Positions 16,701-25,514 of a DNA stretch of 36,456 nt are shown here, piece after piece. The notes beneath the pieces were generated by a model. That model searched no databases. It had not been told where the DNA came from and saw only the letters and a program-made list of their open reading frames with translations. Position 1 is the stretch's first letter. Every line of letters begins with the position of its first letter. A program made the position numbers and the translations under genes. The stretch lies in contig CAKZWV010000017.1 in assembly GCA_937922005.1 (NCBI GenBank), forward strand, positions 1 to 36,456, given 5' to 3'. The DNA comes from an uncultured Clostridia bacterium. Its GTDB lineage: Bacteria; Bacillota; Clostridia; Saccharofermentanales; DTU023.

Positions 16701-19095
16701 TCTCATTCGTTTTTATGATTATACAGAGGTCCATTCCTTTAATAACCTGCGGACCCTGTGGACCAGTGCCGATGAACAAATCCAGTCAGAAGAGGATTTT
16801 CGCCAGGTCAACCGCCTTCTTATTGCTTTGGCCAGGAAGTTTAAACTCCAGGCCTGTGCGGTTTCTGTTGCTAAGACTTTGGAGGAAGAGGATGACATTT
16901 TGATGAAAATCCTCAAAAAGGATAATAAGGAGAGCGATTACGACAATACCCTGCCCCAGTATTTTTTAAATACCCAGGAAATGCTAGAGGAGTTTTCTTA
17001 TCTCAATCCAGAGGACCAGGAAAAGGTGGTCATCGAAGATCCCCAAGCCCTGGCACAGCGCTTTACCCGGCCCTTTCCGCCCTTCCCCGCAGGAACCTAT
17101 CCACCTTCCATTGAAAACTCCGACTATTTTCTCCGCAATGCCTGTGAGAAAAAGGCCCTGGAGACCTATAGCATGGATGGGAAGACCCTGCCCGAGGTGG
17201 TCCAAGCCCGGATGGACCAGGAGTTGGCCTCCATCATTGATAACGGCTATGCCGTCTTGTATTACATTGCAGCAGCCTTGGTGGTCCAAGCCAATCGGGA
17301 TGGCTGGTCGGTGGGGTCCAGGGGGTCGGTTGGCTCTTCGGTGGCGGCCTGGCTCTCGGACATTTCTGAGGTTAATCCCCTGCCTCCCCACTATGTCTGT
17401 CCAAAATGCCACTATTCGGAGTTTTTCACCAACGAGGAGGTGGGGAGTGGCTTTGACTTACCGGACAAGGTCTGTCCCCAATGTGGGGCCCCCCTTCATA
17501 AAGATGGACAAAATATTCCCTTCGAAACATTCTTGGGCTTTGAGGGAGATAAACAACCTGATATTGACCTCAATTTTGCCGGAACCTACCAGGAACGGGC
17601 CCACGCCAAGATCGGGGAGATGTTCGGGTCGTCTTTTACCTTCCGGGCGGGGACGATTTCCTCCTATGCGGATAAGAACGCCCTGAAGGCAGTTCGGGAC
17701 TTTTATGCAATCCGGGACGCCCACCTGTCCGTGGCTGATATGGAAGCAGTGGCCCAGCGGATCATGGATGTTAAGGTTTCGACCGGCCAGCACCCTGGGG
17801 GCATCGTCATCATTCCCCATGAATGGGAGGTTTACGACTTCTGCCCTGTGCAGATGCCATCCAACGATCCTAGTAAAGGCGTCATTACCACTCACTTGGA
17901 TTTTAACGCCTTGAAGGAAACCATTTTGAAGTTGGATATCCTGGGCCATGATGACCCGGAAATGCTGAAAGACTGCGCCCAGTTGACCGGGGTGACTATG
18001 GACGACTTCCCCATGGTGACAAGAGAGGGGATGGACCTCTTCTTGTCGATGGAAGGACTGAAAATCCAGGATCAGGAGTATTTGGAGAAAATAAAAAATT
18101 CGGCCTTGATTGGCTTGCCGGAGGTGGGGACGCCCCTGGGACGGGACATGGTGGCCCAGACCCAGCCGACGACCTTTGCCGACCTCATGCAGCTTTCGGG
18201 TTTGGCCCATGGGACCGGGGTCTGGCAGGATAATGCGCAGACCCTGATCCAGGATGGGACTTGTACCATTAAGAACGTCATCGGCTGCCGGGACGGGATC
18301 ATGCTGACTTTGATCCAGTACGGGATGGAAAAGAAGATGAGTTTTGACATCATGGAGAAGGTTCGTAAGGGTAAGGGGCTCAAGGCGGAGTATGAGGATG
18401 CCATGGTCGACCATAAGGTGCCGGACTGGTATATCAAATCTTGCAAGAAGATCCAATACATGTTCCCTAAGGCCCATGCGGCGGCCTATATGATTTCGAC
18501 CCTACGGATTGCCTATTATAAGGTCCACTATCCGGTGGCCTACTATTGCTCGTATTTTACGGTTCGGGCGAAGTTTTTCTCCGATGAGGCCTTTTTCCAT
18601 AAGACCAATGCGGAGCTTTACCAAGACCTCCTGGATCTGAGGTCTAGGATGGCCCAGGGGGAGCGTTTGGAAAATAAGGAAAAATACCGCTATGTGGTGA
18701 GTGAAGTGGTCTGCGAGATGGCTTCCCGGGGAATTCACTTTGCCCCGCTGAGTCTCAACCGCTCAGCTGCTACGGCCTTTTTACCGGATGCTCTGGTGGA
18801 TGACCAGGGCCACCTGGTGGATCTCTTTGCCAAGGACAAGCAAGTTCCTCAAGAGGGGGATCGGCATCCCTTGGCGATCCTTCCTCCCTTTTCCTCCTTG
18901 GATGGGGTGAGCGACAATGAGGGCCTAGCTATCGTCAAGGCCAGGGAGGAAGCCCCCTTTGATAATGTGGAAGACTTTATCAATCGAACGAAAGTGGGGA
19001 AAAATGCCTTGGCGGCCCTGCGCAAAGAGGGACTATTTGAAGGAATGAATGAGACCTATCAGCTGACTTTTACGAATCTTTTTAAGGATTTGTAG
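13732..19095 (+). CDS. polC: DNA polymerase III alpha subunit, PolC type, with degenerate PHP domain
   Basis: Replicative DNA polymerase of Bacillota with built-in proofreading. In order: a poorly conserved N-terminal part with a Gly/Pro-rich linker (about residues 325-365); an OB-like region; a PHP region split around the exonuclease; a DEDDh exonuclease (Asp667, Glu669, Asp759, His818, Asp823); and the polymerase core. The core has GSRGSVGSS near 1193, zinc Cys pairs CPKC and CPQC, and catalytic PDIDLNF near 1276, then YMFPKAHAAAYM and FTVRAKFF. PHP metal ligands are lost: the usual ELHLHT reads ECNAMS near residues 542-547, TDHG reads CDRG, and the late HFL motif is absent. At 1787 residues it is far above the roughly 1430 of B. 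subtilis PolC. The start ATG has AAAGGAT upstream. Confidence 0.97.
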   Translation: MKVLQFLQVMAQTVTSTEHRAELRFLQERAKAEAALAQHQDDLEVSFREEPAPADQGEGELPAFSGKDRALYLAQTARLDQISLLPQKILHLRASLEGQVLQAWSESAQGENLQDNLIEAVLACEEAIGTWLGEVFQLRCHDVILTLSSPLLPPLVRIYEPWLREHFAKTPPCLIRNLLLKGQAALEASQGNAWLLPRNLDKALEPMDAKHLKLFWKAFGPPGSPKLTYVGSKLPAKAAAPAPYFDHLRKLQLSIAGPDQGAKPGPLSPSYPVQPSVSDEGQMTGMDGGLQDPWPDYTLEVPDMTDETEFLDLPESSQAWEASAESAPLEGTAGAGGPGGLRGPEGAGGPSGTEKAAQPSRSRAAKVDPQYFPGDLLWKAQKSSSSKDYEQMIRSKTLADFADREEWKDAVLFVGKAILDAKNGIKTFQNGERCLIKFLITKGNRGIYGKIWAQAEDQPVIIRALKGDRLLFAGLASYDDKFDHANTVTVERIYALPSLSLQDLRAMALGEKDLPEGFTWGGADDVPDVYRRLDRAPKKRVECNAMSKFSAREGLIPSPDLVKRAYAWGHPAVVLCDRGVVQGYPQAWDTYQSLKREDPSTPFHLIYGLNARIIDDGYKAAFYPEGLDALGGFAGQGHLAHEGALPPIPAEAPPSDYDLTKGFVAFDLETTGLNPAEDRVIEVGAIRYLPDPKRPGEFYEDAYFQTLVNPQMALSEKVSSITHIHTFDLLGAPLMEEVLEPFQEFVGDLCLVGHNVSFDQAFMRYESYRVRVKKAPRKFNHPIVDTLLMAKRKLDLNSYQLNKVATVLHVPFRQEDLHRAVDDAKLCAKVFMVFLRQSRVTTFSELNADLQGVRANLPGDQASEEKLTDQEGSESKVGEADQVGQNGREETPPIEAKDPAKVLEVILLVHDEVGLYHLYRLVSLSHLQYLKEEPQIPKSLLHYFKDGLVVGSGGKNSELFALASEIFLKANKNMDQAMTNLNYLDRKTRDLIRFYDYTEVHSFNNLRTLWTSADEQIQSEEDFRQVNRLLIALARKFKLQACAVSVAKTLEEEDDILMKILKKDNKESDYDNTLPQYFLNTQEMLEEFSYLNPEDQEKVVIEDPQALAQRFTRPFPPFPAGTYPPSIENSDYFLRNACEKKALETYSMDGKTLPEVVQARMDQELASIIDNGYAVLYYIAAALVVQANRDGWSVGSRGSVGSSVAAWLSDISEVNPLPPHYVCPKCHYSEFFTNEEVGSGFDLPDKVCPQCGAPLHKDGQNIPFETFLGFEGDKQPDIDLNFAGTYQERAHAKIGEMFGSSFTFRAGTISSYADKNALKAVRDFYAIRDAHLSVADMEAVAQRIMDVKVSTGQHPGGIVIIPHEWEVYDFCPVQMPSNDPSKGVITTHLDFNALKETILKLDILGHDDPEMLKDCAQLTGVTMDDFPMVTREGMDLFLSMEGLKIQDQEYLEKIKNSALIGLPEVGTPLGRDMVAQTQPTTFADLMQLSGLAHGTGVWQDNAQTLIQDGTCTIKNVIGCRDGIMLTLIQYGMEKKMSFDIMEKVRKGKGLKAEYEDAMVDHKVPDWYIKSCKKIQYMFPKAHAAAYMISTLRIAYYKVHYPVAYYCSYFTVRAKFFSDEAFFHKTNAELYQDLLDLRSRMAQGERLENKEKYRYVVSEVVCEMASRGIHFAPLSLNRSAATAFLPDALVDDQGHLVDLFAKDKQVPQEGDRHPLAILPPFSSLDGVSDNEGLAIVKAREEAPFDNVEDFINRTKVGKNALAALRKEGLFEGMNETYQLTFTNLFKDL

Positions 19096-19180
19096 GTAAA
19101 AGATAGGATGGATTGGTGAGATAGAGATATCGTGTGAAAAGTCTAGTGTGAAAAATCCGGCTTAGGTGAGGAGGAAGGAC

Positions 19181-21859
19181 TTGGAGGAAGAAAAGCTGAA
19201 CGAGGACCAAAAGCTGAACGGGGACCCAAGGCAAGAGGGCCAAGGGCTTGAGGACCTCAAACAACCGGCCCAGACCCTGTATGTGAGCGTCTATCTTTTT
19301 CATGCTTTGCGGGACTTTGACCAGGCCTACACCTATATTTTGCCGGAAAAGCTGGCGGAAGAGGCTTGCGGGGTGGGACATTTGGTCCTGGTGCCCTTTG
19401 GCAGGGGGAGGCAAAAGCCGGTTCTGGCGGTAGTGGCAGAGGTGTTGACCCAGGCACCGGTCGTCGAAACCTCCTCCCAAAAGCCCATCCAGTGGAAGAA
19501 GGTGGCGGCCCGGGTGGGCAAGGAGCCCTTGTATACGGCTGAGCACCTGGCCTTGGCAAAGGAAATGAAGCGCCGGTATTTTTGCTCAATTGGTGCGGCC
19601 CTGTCGGCTATGGTGCCGACTTCTTTGGCCAAAATCCAAGATTTCCAGGGGGTCAATACCCGTTTTGTTTCGTTAGCGGACCCGGAGGATGTAGAAGCAA
19701 GGCTCGAGCAATCGGCCTTTCGCTCGGTCCAGCGGAGGGATATTTGCTTGACTTTGCTAGAAGAAGGGGAACTCCGCTTGGATGAGTTGGCTTTCTTAAC
19801 GAGTGTGTCGGAGTCGACCATCCGGGCCATGATTAAGGACGGGACCTTGGTGAGTGAGGTCCGCCGGGTCAGTAAAAAAGAGGAGGCCCTGGTCGGAAAT
19901 CCCAGTGAGGATGGGCTTAACCAAGGATGCACCCCCTTGGCAGGAGCAAATAGTCCTGAAGGGACTTTGGAGTCGCAAGCCGCTGGAGAGGCCCCAGCCG
20001 CCTGGCAGCCTTCGGGCTTGGAGGCCCACTTGAACCAGGCTCCCAAAGTCTTAAATCCAGATCAAAACCGGGTCCTGGAAGGGCTGATCACCATGTACCG
20101 GGAGCCCTTGGCCAAGGTCGGTAAGCCGAGGCCGGACCTGGATCCCAGGCAGAGGAAGGAAGGGGGACAGGGAGAGATCGGGGCTTTGGAATCCCAAAAG
20201 GGGACAGACGAGGCCCTGAAATCCGGAAAAGATCAAGCGAAGAAGGGCGGCGCCCTAGACGTAACCCCTCAGCCCCTTCTTTTGAAGGAGGCCCTCCTCT
20301 GGGGGGTGACAGGGAGCGGAAAGACCGAAGTTTACCTGCGCCTGGCCCAAGAGGTCTTAAAGAGTGGCAAGACGGTCTTAATTTTGGTCTCGGAGATTGC
20401 CCTGACTCCCCTGTTGATTGCCCGGGTCCAAAGCTTCTTCCATGAGGAAGCGGCGGTCTTGCATAGTCGACTGACCCTTCGGGAGCGTTATCAGGAATGG
20501 CAGGACATCATGACCGGTAAGAAAAAAATTGCCCTGGGGGCCCGGTCCGCCTGCTTTGCTCCCCTAGAGAATCTAGGGCTCATTCTCATCGACGAAGAAC
20601 AAGAATCCTCTTACCGGTCCGACCAAAAACCCATGTACGACGCCAGGACCATTGCTCGAATGCGGGGGATCTTCCATGGGGCCATGGTCGTCTCGGTCTC
20701 GGCCACCCCCTCCCTAACCACTTACTACAGGTGCATCGAGGGGAAAAGTCAGCTCTTCCGCCTCCCCAGGAAGGCCACCTTTATGCCTCCCAATACCATC
20801 GTCCCGGTGGATTTGCGAAAAAACAGGAGGGAGATGGTCAATCCTTATATATCGAGGACCATGCTGGAGTATTTGCAAAGCTGTCTGCAAAAAGGCGGCC
20901 AGGCCATGCTCTTTTTGAATCGACGGGGGCATTCAAGATCCCTGCAGTGCACCTATTGTGGGCATATTCTCTCGTGCGATTTTTGCGACATGCCCTATAC
21001 CCCCCATCTCAAGGTCCAGGGGCCCAATTCCTATTTTGTGCCGTTGACGGATCTGAGAGAAAATTTTGACCTGGAGTGTCATTATTGCGGGGCCCTCAGG
21101 AAGATGCCCAAGGTCTGTCCGGTGTGTGGGCAGAGTTTTTTCTTCCGCCGGGGGATCGGGACCCAACAGCTGGAAGCTTGGTTTTCCTCCTATTTTCCCC
21201 AATATACAGTGGCGAGGTTGGATACAGATACAAGTCGACATTTTCAAGAGATTATCGAGGATTTTGCCGCAGGAAAGATCCAGTGTCTCATTGGGACCCA
21301 AATGATCGCCAAGGGCCATGATTTCCCCCATGTTCGCCTGATGGGGGTGGTTTCGGCGGATGACCTCCTCGTGGGCCGGGATTTTCATAGCAGTGAGCGG
21401 TGTTTTCAGCTTCTTCAGCAGAGTTTCGGGCGACCGGGTCGGGCCCAGGAGGCGGGCGAGGTCGTGGTCCAGGCCTACGATTGGGACAATTATGCCCTGA
21501 CTCACGCCATTGCGGGGGATATGGAGGGCTTTATGGCCGAGGAGCTGACCTATCGCCAGAACCTGGCCTATCCTCCTTTTGGCCACCTGGCCCAGCTGAC
21601 CTATTCGTCGCCCGTCTCCCAGCATGCCTTAGAGGAGGCCATAGCAGGTCAAGCCTTTCTAGCCCGTTTTGCAAATCGTCCAGCTTCCGAGGTTGAAGTT
21701 CTTGAGGTCCACCGCCCCTACCTGCGCAAACTCAGATCTCGCTACCGCTTTACCTTTATGGTGATGACCCAGAATGAGGGCCTTCTCTACGCCCTCTGTT
21801 CCCAGGAAGATGCCCGCAAGAAACGTCCGGGCGTCTATTTGCGGATTGAGATTGATTAA
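19181..21859 (+). CDS. priA: Primosomal protein N' (replication restart helicase)
   Basis: Superfamily 2 3'-5' helicase that reloads the replisome at stalled forks. The N-terminal 3'-DNA-binding domain is seen in YVSVYLFHALRDFDQAYTY. Helicase motifs are GVTGSGKTEVYLRL (Walker A), LVSEIALTP, LIDEEQESSYRSDQ (DEEQ, where DEEH is common), SATPS and IGTQMIAKGHDFP. Eight cysteines (CTYC, CDFC, CHYC, CPVC) form the zinc-binding insertion. About 75 Gly/Lys/Gln-rich residues are inserted between LNPDQNRVLEGL and Walker A, with another low-complexity stretch just before. The start chosen is TTG 19181 because AGGAGG stands exactly six bases upstream; a GTG at 19166 in the same frame lacks such a site. 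It directly follows polC, which is not the standard neighbour. Confidence 0.95.
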   Translation: MEEEKLNEDQKLNGDPRQEGQGLEDLKQPAQTLYVSVYLFHALRDFDQAYTYILPEKLAEEACGVGHLVLVPFGRGRQKPVLAVVAEVLTQAPVVETSSQKPIQWKKVAARVGKEPLYTAEHLALAKEMKRRYFCSIGAALSAMVPTSLAKIQDFQGVNTRFVSLADPEDVEARLEQSAFRSVQRRDICLTLLEEGELRLDELAFLTSVSESTIRAMIKDGTLVSEVRRVSKKEEALVGNPSEDGLNQGCTPLAGANSPEGTLESQAAGEAPAAWQPSGLEAHLNQAPKVLNPDQNRVLEGLITMYREPLAKVGKPRPDLDPRQRKEGGQGEIGALESQKGTDEALKSGKDQAKKGGALDVTPQPLLLKEALLWGVTGSGKTEVYLRLAQEVLKSGKTVLILVSEIALTPLLIARVQSFFHEEAAVLHSRLTLRERYQEWQDIMTGKKKIALGARSACFAPLENLGLILIDEEQESSYRSDQKPMYDARTIARMRGIFHGAMVVSVSATPSLTTYYRCIEGKSQLFRLPRKATFMPPNTIVPVDLRKNRREMVNPYISRTMLEYLQSCLQKGGQAMLFLNRRGHSRSLQCTYCGHILSCDFCDMPYTPHLKVQGPNSYFVPLTDLRENFDLECHYCGALRKMPKVCPVCGQSFFFRRGIGTQQLEAWFSSYFPQYTVARLDTDTSRHFQEIIEDFAAGKIQCLIGTQMIAKGHDFPHVRLMGVVSADDLLVGRDFHSSERCFQLLQQSFGRPGRAQEAGEVVVQAYDWDNYALTHAIAGDMEGFMAEELTYRQNLAYPPFGHLAQLTYSSPVSQHALEEAIAGQAFLARFANRPASEVEVLEVHRPYLRKLRSRYRFTFMVMTQNEGLLYALCSQEDARKKRPGVYLRIEID

Positions 21860-22058
21860 GGAAAGCCGCTTTCTCCGGCGCCAGATGCATAAGCCCAGCC
21901 CGTTCCCAAGCTTCGGGCAGCCTGCCCCTCAAATTAGAGTCCACCCCGCCCCCTCATTCTTTCCTTATTCTTTCCTTTTCTCCGCCTTTGTTTTACACTA
22001 GCAGCAGAGAAGGGCCAGCCGAGCCCTAGCAGATACCAGTATTTAGTAAAGGAGACCT

Positions 22059-22700
22059 ATGGCTAGCAGAACGATTGTAACCGTCTATGTACCGAATCAC
22101 CGACTTCGCAGGAAGTCCAGAACCGTCGAGGACTTTAGCTCTCACGTTCAAGAAATCATTGCCGACCTCAAGGAGACCTTGGAGGTCTCAGACGACGGGA
22201 TTGGCCTGGCCGCCCCCCAAGTAGGGGTCCTGCGGCGGATCTTTGTCATGCAACTTGACCCAAATACTCCTGTCAAGGCCTATATCAACCCCGAAGTGCT
22301 TTCCCACGATGATTATGCCTATTTTACCGAAGGCTGTCTTTCGATTCCCGGCTTTAATGCCAAGGTCAAGCGCCCCTATCGGATCCATGTCCGCTACCAG
22401 GACGAGGAGGGGAAGGTCCATGAGGAGACCTTAGAGGACCTTCCCGCCCGCTGCTTCTTGCATGAGTTTGACCATCTCAACGGCATTCTTTTCTTAGATC
22501 GGGCCGAAGAGGGGACCATCCTCAATCCCGATCACGAAGAGGCTAGCCCGGAAGAATATGAATTTGTCATCACCCCTGATGAAGAATTCCTTTATAGCTA
22601 CGCTCCCGATGCAGAACTCAAAAGAATCGGACTTGAAGACGCCGAAACTGATGAAGAATCTGCGGACGCCACCGAACCTGCACCTGATGCCGGAGCCTAA
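22059..22700 (+). CDS. def: Peptide deformylase
   Basis: Metalloenzyme removing the N-formyl group from nascent proteins. All three motifs are intact: GIGLAAPQVG (47-56), EGCLSIPG (91-98, metal ligand Cys93) and HEFDHLNG (His135, Glu136, His139). At 213 residues it carries a C-terminal acidic extension of about 50 residues after the core, rich in Glu, Asp, Ala and Pro and probably disordered. The start ATG has AAAGGAG four bases upstream. It follows priA after a 199-base gap and stands one base before fmt, so def and fmt are presumably co-translated; the two act at opposite ends of the same formylation cycle. Confidence 0.96.
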   Translation: MASRTIVTVYVPNHRLRRKSRTVEDFSSHVQEIIADLKETLEVSDDGIGLAAPQVGVLRRIFVMQLDPNTPVKAYINPEVLSHDDYAYFTEGCLSIPGFNAKVKRPYRIHVRYQDEEGKVHEETLEDLPARCFLHEFDHLNGILFLDRAEEGTILNPDHEEASPEEYEFVITPDEEFLYSYAPDAELKRIGLEDAETDEESADATEPAPDAGA

Positions 22701-22701
22701 G

Positions 22702-23721
22702 ATGCCAACAGAGCTCCAAACTTTTAACCACCCTGCTTTCAAGGTGGTCCTCTTTTCTTCTTCGGATATCGCAACCCCCGTCCTCCAGAGCCTGGCTGCT
22801 GCCAAGGTCCTAGCCGGGGTGGTCACGAATGAAGATAAGCCTCAGGGGCGCAAGCTCAAGGTCACCCCCAATCCCCTGGCTGCGACCGCTGCGGCTCTTC
22901 AGGACAAGGAGAAGGCCAGCTGGCCCATCATTAAGACGGATAGCTTGAAGGAGGAGCCTATCAGTAAGGTCTTGGCCGAGCTCAAGGCGGATTTTTTCCT
23001 GACCTTTGCCTATGGGGCCTATATGCCCAAAAAGCTCCTAGCTATGCCGAAAGTGGCCGCCGTGAACCTTCATCCCTCCGCCCTACCTAAATATCGGGGC
23101 GCTTCCCCCATCCAAGCCGCCATCCTAGCTGGAGAAACAGACACATCCCTTTCCTTGATACAAATGATCCCTCGCATGGACGCAGGTCCCATCTACGCCC
23201 AGCTTCCTTTATCGATTCAGGCCAATGATAGCGGAGCAGACCTGACAGCAACGGTAGCCCAGCTAGCGGGCGAAAAGATCCTAGAGCTCTTGACGGCTGT
23301 CGCAGGTGGCCTTGAACCCTGGCCCCAAGAGGAGGCCCAGGCTAGTTTTTGCACGAAACTTTATCCCGAGGATGGGGCCATCGATTGGCAACAGCCCGCC
23401 CAAGACATCCATAACCAGGTTCGAGGCCTCCAGCCCTTGGTCGATTCTTATGCTATCCTTGAAGGCCACCGCTACAAGATCTTTACGACCCGGCTCTTTA
23501 TCCAGCCCCCAACCCAGGGCCTAAAACCCGGTGCCCTGGTCCTCCTGACCCAGCCTAAACGGAAGGTCCTGGTGGTCTGTGGGGCAGAAAAGCCTGAGTT
23601 CCTTGAGCTGGTAGAAGTCCAAAGCGCCAAGGGGAAGCGGGTCCCCGCCTGGGATTGGGCCCAGAACCTCCCCAAGGACTCTGCCTTTGAATCTGCCTTT
23701 AAAGGTGAGGAGAGGAAGTGA
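22702..23721 (+). CDS. fmt: Methionyl-tRNA formyltransferase
   Basis: Formylates initiator Met-tRNA with 10-formyl-tetrahydrofolate. The formyltransferase domain shows FSSSDIATPVLQSL, VTNEDKPQGRK, the catalytic block VNLHPSALPKYRGASPIQ with Asn and His, and MIPRMDAGPIY with the catalytic Asp, followed by GLEPWPQ. The C-terminal tRNA-binding OB-like domain covers about 215-330 (YPEDGAIDWQQPAQDIHNQV). The start ATG 22702 lies one base after the def stop, with GGAG seven bases upstream. The frame is open further back to 22558 inside def, but that extension is a shadow. The protein has 339 residues, close to the family norm. Confidence 0.95.
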   Translation: MPTELQTFNHPAFKVVLFSSSDIATPVLQSLAAAKVLAGVVTNEDKPQGRKLKVTPNPLAATAAALQDKEKASWPIIKTDSLKEEPISKVLAELKADFFLTFAYGAYMPKKLLAMPKVAAVNLHPSALPKYRGASPIQAAILAGETDTSLSLIQMIPRMDAGPIYAQLPLSIQANDSGADLTATVAQLAGEKILELLTAVAGGLEPWPQEEAQASFCTKLYPEDGAIDWQQPAQDIHNQVRGLQPLVDSYAILEGHRYKIFTTRLFIQPPTQGLKPGALVLLTQPKRKVLVVCGAEKPEFLELVEVQSAKGKRVPAWDWAQNLPKDSAFESAFKGEERK

Positions 23722-25502
23722 AAATGAAGGACAAGGACCAAGCTCGGCGAAGAGCCAGAAAAACGTCCAAAGCCGGTTCAGCCACCCCGGCCCGCCAGGC
23801 AGCTTGCGAAATCTTATACCAGGTTTTAGAAGAAAAACGCTATTCCAACCATTCCCTCGATGAGGCCCTAAGCAAGGCCGAGCTTGACCTCCAGGACCGC
23901 CGCTTCGCTAGTGCCATGGTCTATGGAACCTTGCACTTTTTGCCAGCGGTGGATTATTTTATTACGCCTTGGTCTAAAAAGCCCCTGGCCAAATTGGACC
24001 CTTGGCTGCGGACCATCCTACGTCTTTCGGTATGGCAGATTCACTATGGCCAAGTTCCGGACCGGGCTGCTGTAAACGAGGGTGTCAACCTCGCCAAACA
24101 ATACCTCCCCCCTTACCTGGTGGGCTATTGTAACGGGGTCCTGCGCAATGTCTGTCGGCACCCGAGGGAGATTCCGGCGGAGCAGGAGTATTTGTCCTAT
24201 GGGATTCCGGCGGAGCTCCACGAGCTTCTCACAACTTGGTATAGCAAAGAGGAGGTCGAGGCCATTTATGCGGCCAATGCAGCCTTTGCGGGCGATGTAA
24301 CCCTCCGTCTCAACCCCCTGCGGACTCAGGCGTCCGTTCTGACCCAGGCCCTTGAGGAAGGCGACGGCCAGGTGCGTCCGGGCAAATATTTCCCCCACGC
24401 CCTCCATATCGACCGCCTCGCTACCCCCATTGCTCAGACTACCGCTTACGCCCATGGGGACTTTAGTATTCAAGATGAGGCAGGTCTCTTCGTCAGTCAG
24501 CTGGCCCTCAGCGCCTTTGCCACAAATACTCCCCTCTCGATTCTGGATGCTTGCGCAGCCCCAGGATCTAAGACTTTTGACTTGATCGCTAGGCTCCTCC
24601 AGGGAGGCCAAAGCTTTCACCTCTGGGCCAATGACAAGTCGAGGACGAGATTATCGGCTTTAGCTAGGCAACTGACGAAGCTCCTGGTTCCGCCTTTTGT
24701 GAATGAAGAGGAGGCAGAAAGTCAAAAAGCAGCTAAAGACTCAAAAAACTTGGTTTCAAATGGAAAAGATAGGGATGATGAGGTTATTCAAATTTTTTCC
24801 AAAGGCGATACAAAGATTTATGTTGTAAAAGGGGATTGGACCCAAAAACCCAGCTGGCTTTATCCGATGGCTGAGAGCAAGGCCCAAGCTAGTTCGCTGC
24901 TAGGTGAGCCCTCGCAGATGCTTAGCCCAGGCCCCTTTGACCTTGTCTTAGCTGATGTGCCCTGCAGTTCTTTAGGGACCATGGATGCCCATCCAGAGTT
25001 AAGGCAGCGGATCACCAAGGCCTACCTGGCGGAATTTCCGCCTTTGCAACTTGAGATTTTGGAGCATTTGGGGGGGCTGGTGCGCCCGGGTGGCCTCCTC
25101 CTTTATAGTACCTGCACCATCAACCCCCAGGAGAACCAGGATGTAATCGCGGCCTTCCTGAAAACGGAGCTTGGCAGCTCCTTTGAACGGGTCCCCATCT
25201 TGCGCCAAGACCTAGCTTTTGGCCTGGATGAGGGGTGGGAGGTTCTGCAAGCTGGGACGAGCCCGGACAAGGAGAGAGTGCCCCTTGAAGACGAAACAAA
25301 CGAGGCTTTGGCATCCTCTAAAGGCGAGATAGGGCAGGCAATGGATGCTCTGGCTGACCGCCATGCCACAGAGATGGCCCTAGGCGAGCTGCGTTTACGG
25401 CGTGATCTTGATGAAACTTCTGGCTTTTTTATTTGTCGTTTGCGAAAAAAGTCCGACCCCCAGCAGGTCCCAGGTCCAGTGGATCCGGATGCCATTGCCT
25501 AG
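23718..25502 (+). CDS. rsmB: 16S rRNA (cytosine-C5)-methyltransferase, RsmB family, with a mid-domain insertion
   Basis: SAM-dependent methylation of a 16S rRNA cytosine (C967 in E. coli). An N-terminal NusB-like RNA-binding domain (ARQAACEILYQVLEE, YSNHSLDEAL, LRLSVWQIHYG, AVNEGVNLAK) precedes the Rossmann methyltransferase domain. That domain has SAM motif DACAAPGSKTFDLI, DVPCSSLGTM (Cys416) and YSTCTINPQEN (catalytic Cys466); the 50-residue gap between the cysteines equals that in E. coli RsmB. It has 594 residues against about 430-450. The excess is mainly a hydrophilic, AT-rich-encoded insertion around 24690-24930 and a C-terminal insertion around 25250-25370. The start GTG overlaps the fmt stop by four bases; ATG 23724 is an equally possible start. 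Confidence 0.94.
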   Translation: MKMKDKDQARRRARKTSKAGSATPARQAACEILYQVLEEKRYSNHSLDEALSKAELDLQDRRFASAMVYGTLHFLPAVDYFITPWSKKPLAKLDPWLRTILRLSVWQIHYGQVPDRAAVNEGVNLAKQYLPPYLVGYCNGVLRNVCRHPREIPAEQEYLSYGIPAELHELLTTWYSKEEVEAIYAANAAFAGDVTLRLNPLRTQASVLTQALEEGDGQVRPGKYFPHALHIDRLATPIAQTTAYAHGDFSIQDEAGLFVSQLALSAFATNTPLSILDACAAPGSKTFDLIARLLQGGQSFHLWANDKSRTRLSALARQLTKLLVPPFVNEEEAESQKAAKDSKNLVSNGKDRDDEVIQIFSKGDTKIYVVKGDWTQKPSWLYPMAESKAQASSLLGEPSQMLSPGPFDLVLADVPCSSLGTMDAHPELRQRITKAYLAEFPPLQLEILEHLGGLVRPGGLLLYSTCTINPQENQDVIAAFLKTELGSSFERVPILRQDLAFGLDEGWEVLQAGTSPDKERVPLEDETNEALASSKGEIGQAMDALADRHATEMALGELRLRRDLDETSGFFICRLRKKSDPQQVPGPVDPDAIA

Positions 25503-25514
25503 AAAGGATTATTC

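Noticed and set aside
17458..18477. Long open frames antisense to polC
   Set aside because: They mirror the codon bias of polC, have no recognisable domains or convincing ribosome-binding sites, and polC is conserved across the same bases.
19132..19154. Direct repeat GTGTGAAAA twice, 14 bases apart, before priA
   Set aside because: It is short and not flanking any insertion. No protein or known operator assignment can be made.
21860..22058. Pyrimidine-rich 199-base gap between priA and def, with a small GGGCA/TGCCC hairpin
   Set aside because: No promoter with both boxes and no RNA gene could be supported; the hairpin has only 5 pairs and no adjacent T-run.
22558..22701. Upstream in-frame extension of fmt overlapping def
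   Set aside because: It lies entirely inside def in another frame. ATG 22702 has a ribosome-binding site and yields the normal Fmt N-terminus.
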